64,000 bases of DNA from Palsa-506 sp963836355. GTDB taxonomy: Bacteria > Actinomycetota > Actinomycetes > Streptosporangiales > Streptosporangiaceae. Positions within the stretch are counted from its first letter, which is position 1. Each line of letters begins with the position of its first letter. Below the pieces are notes generated by a model that was given only the letters and a program-made list of their open reading frames with translations, made no database searches and was not told where the DNA came from. The stretch covers positions 248,001 through 312,000 of the forward strand of contig CAWIJO010000029.1 of assembly GCA_963836355.1 (NCBI GenBank), given 5' to 3'. Made by a program: the position numbers and the translations under genes. Shown one piece after another: positions 60,417 through 64,000 of the stretch.

Positions 60417-60919
60417 ACCGACCCCGATAGCTCGCGGCTCTTCTGCAGCACGATCGTGAGCCGGTTACCCGGTCCTACCAGTGCCTCGACGCTGCCGGCC
60501 AGAGCGGATAGCACGGTCCAGGCGAAGGTGTCGCTAGCTGGCGGCCGGGCGGCCTGGCTCAGCACCGAGACGGAGATGGTCATCAGGTCGCGGCCGAGGG
60601 TGAAGGTGCATTCCAGCCCGGTGCCAGGCACTGCCTGGCCGAGCAGCATGGCGCACGCCTCGTCAACGGCGATGCGCAGATCCTCTATCTCGTCCAGGGT
60701 GAAATCCAGCCGCGCGGCCAGCCCAGCCGTCGCGGTGCGCAGCACGGACAGGTACGCGCCCTCAGCGGGCATGCAGACCGTCACCTGGTCGCGCGCCTCG
60801 CGGCCGCCGCCCGGCTGCGCGGGAACGCCGGCCGCGCTGGTGCCGGGAACGCGGTCCCCGCCGCGCGCCATGGCGCTGGCGGCCGCCCTGGTCGCCGCTG
60901 CGGTCGTCTCTTCGGTCAC
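60413..60919 (-). CDS. rsbW: RsbW-like anti-sigma factor kinase
   Basis: The 168-residue protein has an HATPase (GHKL) fold. After an Ala-rich leader, VCMPAEGAYLSVLRTATAGLAARL starts the domain, LDEIEDLRIAVDEACAMLLG is the N box with the conserved Glu/Asp and Asn-equivalent region, and FAWTVLSALAGSVEALVG closes it. RsbW-type kinases hold SigB/SigF and phosphorylate an RsbV partner, which is not seen in this window. GTG 60919 was chosen because GGGAGGG lies seven bases upstream; the frame extends to 61129. The sigma gene overlaps its stop, consistent with joint production. Confidence 0.88.
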
Positions 60920-61145
60920 GTCTGCCCTCCCACGACGCCGGCCAGCATCCCGCTGATGCGGGCCGCCGGCTCCTGCCTGCAACTTACCGTTAGCGCGCCG
61001 GTGGATTGACGCGCCGCGCGGCGTGACCGCGGCGGGGCGACAGCGCACTGCGGTCAGTCCCGGCCGGCCGCGGCTAGCGCCCGCGGCCGACCGCACCCTG
61101 CCTGGCCGCGCGGCCGACCGTAACGTCACGGCTACGCAGTCAGAT

Positions 61146-61174
61146 GGGCCGCGCGGTCACCGTCCGCGCGGCCC
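61146..61174 (-). terminator. Stem-loop after sodN
   Basis: GGGCCGCGCGG (61146-61156) pairs perfectly with CCGCGCGGCCC (61164-61174) around a 7-base loop. It begins 36 bp after the sodN stop, in the correct orientation for its transcript. The remainder of 60920-61209 shows no gene. Confidence 0.65.
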
Positions 61175-61209
61175 CATGGCTGGCAAGCAGGATATCTGGT
61201 AGCGGCAGG

Positions 61210-61617
61210 TCAGCCCTGCTTCGTCGCCCAGAAGATCTTCCCGATGTCCTCGATCTTGGCGAGCAGCCTGTCGGCCGTTGCCACCTCGGTGCTGCCCTTC
61301 GTGCCACCGGCACCGGCTAGCTTGGTGGCCTCGTTGAACATCTCGTGCAGCTGCGGGTACTTCTCGAAGTGCGGGGGCTTGAAGTAGTCGGTCCACAGCA
61401 CCCACAGATGGTGCTTGACCAGGTCGGACCGCTCTTCCTTGATCTGCAGCGCGCGGGCACGGAATTCCGGATCCGCGTTCTGCTGGTACTTCTCGCAGAT
61501 GGCGCGGACGGACTCGGCCTCTATCCTGGCCTGCGCCGGGTCGTAGACGCCGCAGGGAAGGTCGCAGTGAGCATGCGCGACGGCGCGCGGCTCGAGGAGA
61601 CGTGCGAGCAACCTCAT
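61210..61617 (-). CDS. sodN: Nickel superoxide dismutase
   Basis: The 135-residue precursor contains the nickel hook HCDLPCGVYDP after a short leader (MRLLARLLEPRAVAHA). Cleavage would leave His1, Cys2 and Cys6 as nickel ligands. The rest is a four-helix protein with VRAICEKYQQNADPEFRARAL and KHHLWVLWTDYFKP. The enzyme removes superoxide and replaces iron or manganese enzymes when nickel is available. ATG 61617 is preceded by GAGAAGGAGA. It is divergent from sodX, the processing peptidase gene, with a short shared promoter region (61618-61700). In related species nickel acts through Nur; no certain Nur site was seen here. Confidence 0.96.
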   Translation of the reverse strand: MRLLARLLEPRAVAHAHCDLPCGVYDPAQARIEAESVRAICEKYQQNADPEFRARALQIKEERSDLVKHHLWVLWTDYFKPPHFEKYPQLHEMFNEATKLAGAGGTKGSTEVATADRLLAKIEDIGKIFWATKQG

Positions 61618-61700
61618 TGATCTCCTTCTCTCATGTCAGATCATGGATACCGGAATTCCGACAGTACCCGGTGGGCCGCAGGCCAATCAGGGAGGGCTCG

Positions 61701-62027
61701 ATGCAGTGGCCGCTATGGCGGGTCGCGGTGGCCGAGCGGTCGATGGAGCCCGCGCTGCGGCCCGGGGACTGGCTGCTGGTCCGGCGCAGCATGCGGCCCG
61801 GCCGGCCGCCAAGAATCCGCCCCGGCCAGCTGGTGATTGCCCGGCATCCCGGCAGGCTGGATCTGCTTCTGGTTAAGCGAGCGGCCTGGCGGGAGCACGG
61901 CGGCTGGTGGCTGGAGTCCGACAATCCCGGGGCCGGTGCGGTGGACAGCCGGGAGTTCGGAGCGGTCGGCGCGGCTCTGATCGAGGGCCGCGTCATCACG
62001 CGCTACTGGCCGATGCGCGGACGGTAG
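61701..62027 (+). CDS. sodX: Nickel-type SOD maturation protease (S26)
   Basis: The 108-residue peptidase of the S26 signal-peptidase type removes the SodN leader. The catalytic Ser lies in AERSMEPALRPGDWLLV, and the general base Lys in LDLLLVKRAAW. WWLESDNPGAGAVDSREFGAV is the conserved region after it. ATG 61701 is supported by GGGAGGG upstream; the frame begins at 61602 without conserved residues. The gene runs divergently from sodN, as in many actinomycetes. It has no obvious membrane anchor, which fits a cytoplasmic role in maturation. Confidence 0.92.
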   Translation: MQWPLWRVAVAERSMEPALRPGDWLLVRRSMRPGRPPRIRPGQLVIARHPGRLDLLLVKRAAWREHGGWWLESDNPGAGAVDSREFGAVGAALIEGRVITRYWPMRGR

Positions 62028-62033
62028 ACACCA

Positions 62034-62067
62034 GCTGGCCCCGTCCCCGGGCGGGGACGGGGCCAGC
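62034..62067. terminator. Bidirectional terminator between sodX and the permease
   Basis: A perfect 15-bp stem (GCTGGCCCCGTCCCC, 62034-62048, with its complement at 62053-62067) surrounds a 4-base loop, GGGC. It starts seven bases after the sodX stop and 30 bp before the end of the convergent permease gene, so it can stop both transcripts. Confidence 0.85.
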
Positions 62068-62096
62068 GCATCGATCATGCGGGTCGGGCTGCCGCG

Positions 62097-63764
62097 TCAG
62101 TGACGGGGCACCTCCGGCTCCTCGCCGTGCGACGCCTGTGCGCTGACGAGCCGCAGCATCTCATCCCTGGGCAACTTGGTGGCCATGGCCCAGAAGTAGA
62201 TGATCAGGCCGAACGCGGCAACCACAACCATGTCCCACCAGAACGGGATGTTGAAGGTGTTCGTCGGGGGCAACGGGTGCGCATCACCGGAACCGCTGTA
62301 CTGGCCCTGCCAGGAGATGATGCCCAGGCCGACCAGCCAGACCGGCATCCACAGCGCGTTCTTCCAGTCCAGCGGCGGGCGCTGCTTGTCGCGCGCTATC
62401 AGGACGCCCATGATCACGTACCCGATCACCAGGACGACGCCGAGCTTCCAGGCCACCTCGAAGCCCGACCAGTAGATGAGCAGGTTGGCGATGACGAACG
62501 CGAACGGGGCGAGCACGACGGCGAACGGCATCCGGTATGGCCGGCTCGCATCGGGAACCTGGCCGCGGAACGCCCCCATGGCCAGCGGTCCCCCGGCGTA
62601 CATCAGCACGCTCGCGCCCGTGATCAGGCCGACCAGCGAGTGCCAGCTCGGGAACGGCAGCAGGAAGAACAACCCGATGATGAACGCGGCGAGAACCCCG
62701 AACCACGGCACACCGTTGCTGTTGGTCTTGTCGAAGACCTGCGGGAAGTACCGGTTCCTGGCCAGGCCGTAGCTGACCCGCGAGGTCCCGGTCACGTAGA
62801 TGAGGCCGGTGCCGGACGGGGAGACGAACGCGTCGATCCGCAGGATGGTCGCCAGCCAGCCCAGCCCGATCAGGCCCGCCACGCCGGCGAACGGCCCGGC
62901 GAGGACGTTTGCGTTGGTGATGCCAGCAAACCCGTGGGTTAGCTGGCTCGCTGGCATCGCGCCGATGAACACGACCTGCAGCATGCAGTAGATCACGGTG
63001 CCGATCGCGACCGCGAGGATGATCGCCCGCGGCAGGTTGCGCCCTGGGTCCTTGACCTCCCCGGCCAGCTGATCCGCCTGCTCAAAGCCGGAATAGGCGA
63101 AGATAATGCCCGCGGTTGGGAGCGCTCCGAACAGGGCCTTGATCCCGCCCGGCATGAACCCCTGGCCGCCAGCGGTGAAGTTGCCGCCGTGGAACTTGAA
63201 CAGCAGCACGATGATGGCGAGGACCGGGACCGCGACCTTCCACCACGTGACGACGTTGTTGACCCGGGCGAATATGCGCATGGCCAGGAAGTTGACTGCC
63301 GTGAAGATCGCCATCAGCACGATGGTCAGCACGAAGCCGATCCCGGTGACGTTTCCGGTCTTGGGGTCGTAGATGCTCGGCCAGTAGTAGGAGGCATAGT
63401 TCATGAACGCGTAGCACTCGACCGGCGCGATCGTGACCGCCTGCAGGTAGGCGAAGAAGCCGAACCCGATGCCGGCCAGGCTGCCGAACGCGAAGTGCGG
63501 GAACCTGCCCGTCCCGCCGGAGACCGGGTACATCGCGCCGAGTTCCGCGTAGGTCAGGCCCAGGATGGTCACCACGACGCCGGCGATGGCCCAGGCCAGG
63601 ACGGAGGCGCCGCCCACCGCCTGCGCGGCGAAGAGCGAGCCGAACAGCCAGCCCGAGCCGATGATCGACGTCTCCGATGCCCAGGTGGCGCCGACCAGCC
63701 CCAGCTCTCGTTTGAGGCCGACGTCCGCCGGTCTGGTTTCGGTAGCTACCGACTCAGCTGCCAT
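62097..63764 (-). CDS. APC-family amino acid permease
   Basis: The 555-residue protein has about 12-14 membrane segments. Near the N-terminus WASETSIIGSGWLFG and LAWAIAGVVVTILGLTYAELGAMYP form the conserved first helices with the glycine-rich unwound part, and FAYSGFEQADQLAGEVKDPGRNLPRAI is typical of the sixth helix region. TGTSRVSYGLARNRYFPQVFDK marks the substrate side. It probably imports an amino acid or polyamine with protons or sodium; the substrate is not decided. ATG 63764 was chosen because GAAGG lies just upstream and the family sequence begins soon after. The frame is open further up without an established role. Confidence 0.88.
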   Translation of the reverse strand: MAAESVATETRPADVGLKRELGLVGATWASETSIIGSGWLFGSLFAAQAVGGASVLAWAIAGVVVTILGLTYAELGAMYPVSGGTGRFPHFAFGSLAGIGFGFFAYLQAVTIAPVECYAFMNYASYYWPSIYDPKTGNVTGIGFVLTIVLMAIFTAVNFLAMRIFARVNNVVTWWKVAVPVLAIIVLLFKFHGGNFTAGGQGFMPGGIKALFGALPTAGIIFAYSGFEQADQLAGEVKDPGRNLPRAIILAVAIGTVIYCMLQVVFIGAMPASQLTHGFAGITNANVLAGPFAGVAGLIGLGWLATILRIDAFVSPSGTGLIYVTGTSRVSYGLARNRYFPQVFDKTNSNGVPWFGVLAAFIIGLFFLLPFPSWHSLVGLITGASVLMYAGGPLAMGAFRGQVPDASRPYRMPFAVVLAPFAFVIANLLIYWSGFEVAWKLGVVLVIGYVIMGVLIARDKQRPPLDWKNALWMPVWLVGLGIISWQGQYSGSGDAHPLPPTNTFNIPFWWDMVVVAAFGLIIYFWAMATKLPRDEMLRLVSAQASHGEEPEVPRH

Positions 63765-64000
63765 GATCGAACCTTCTTTCCGGTCCGCGTGCGTGGGCCA
63801 TCGGCCCCCGTGAGTAGGCTTCATGGTAATGATCGCCCCGGGGGATGAGAAGAAGCCCGTTGGCGTCATTTCGGTAACACAGGTGACTCCCGTGTCAGTG
63901 GCTGGGCTGGCCGAAGGCAGTGGGATGAACGAGATCGCACCGTGATAGCCGACCAGGTCGGCGGCCGATTTATGCTCGCCAAAGTAGCGGGCGCTTGCTG
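63765..64000. other. Window edge, unassigned
   Basis: The minus-strand frame of the permease stays open up to the right edge, reading RYFGEHKSAADLVGYHGA near 63940-63995. This may be the end of an upstream gene or chance. GGTAAC and GTGAC sit near 63876-63889 on the plus strand. No gene can be assigned from this piece alone. Confidence 0.25.

Noticed and set aside
61618..61700. Nur operator between sodN and sodX
   Set aside because: A GGAATTCC palindrome is present, but it does not match the Nur half-site pattern I know, so no site is called.
63870..64000. Partial gene at the right edge
   Set aside because: The minus frame is open and looks partly coding, but it continues into the permease frame without a stop, so a separate gene end cannot be shown.

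Overview
The window looks like chromosome of a high-GC actinomycete. Supporting evidence: a SigR/RsrA-type redox sigma/anti-sigma pair, a WhiB1-like protein, a PdtaS-like kinase, a nickel superoxide dismutase with its dedicated peptidase, a SigF/SigB-type sigma factor with an RsbW-type kinase, many GTG starts and many 1-4 bp gene overlaps. The lineage cannot be fixed from the sequence; Streptomyces/Streptosporangiales-like or a related order is plausible. No tRNA, rRNA or CRISPR array was seen.

Region A (about 1-38.6 kb) is a cell-surface polysaccharide locus. A leftward CDP-sugar-type operon (C-methyltransferase, glucose-1-phosphate cytidylyltransferase, PIG-L deacetylase, class III aminotransferase) runs off the left edge. 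It is followed by a C-methyltransferase paralogue with an altered active site, an ECF sigma factor, the dTDP-sugar genes rfbA-rfbB-rfbD (no rfbC is seen), and a rightward assembly operon (two GT2 enzymes, a Wzy/WaaL-like polymerase or ligase, a Wzz-like protein, a DUF6492 protein). Next come a secreted lipoprotein, a WecG/TagA enzyme, a decayed IS66 transposase beside a 56-bp direct repeat, further glycosyltransferases, a methyltransferase and a Wzx-like flippase. An amino-sugar module follows (two DegT aminotransferases, an epimerase, a Gfo/Idh oxidoreductase and a hexapeptide acetyltransferase) wrapped around a 1378-residue exported protein with three DUF4082 modules. Parts of this region are visibly poorer in GC and carry TTA codons, which suggests acquisition or mosaic origin.

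Region B (about 38.6-64 kb) is GC-rich core chromosome. It holds CBS, HisN, a 59-residue membrane protein, TauE/SafE, RsgA, AroA, SRAP, a DksA-like protein, SigR and RsrA, two HD-domain membrane proteins, a biotin carboxylase, a TB7.3-like biotinyl protein, a FlK-like thioesterase, a frameshifted ThDP enzyme, GntR, PdtaS, WhiB1, a lipid kinase, SigF/RsbW, SodN/SodX and an APC permease. The gene set from rsgA to whiB1 resembles, from memory, the M. tuberculosis Rv3219-Rv3228 neighbourhood.

The most notable regulatory observations are: (1) a two-part element repeated with identical 51-bp spacing upstream of two distant glycosyltransferase units; (2) an exact GGAAT-N18-GTT promoter in front of sigR, placed so that a longer sigma isoform could be made from a leaderless mRNA; (3) a palindrome plus a 22-bp-period repeat ahead of an aminotransferase gene; and (4) several AT-rich inverted repeats with GC cores in otherwise GC-rich intergenic DNA.
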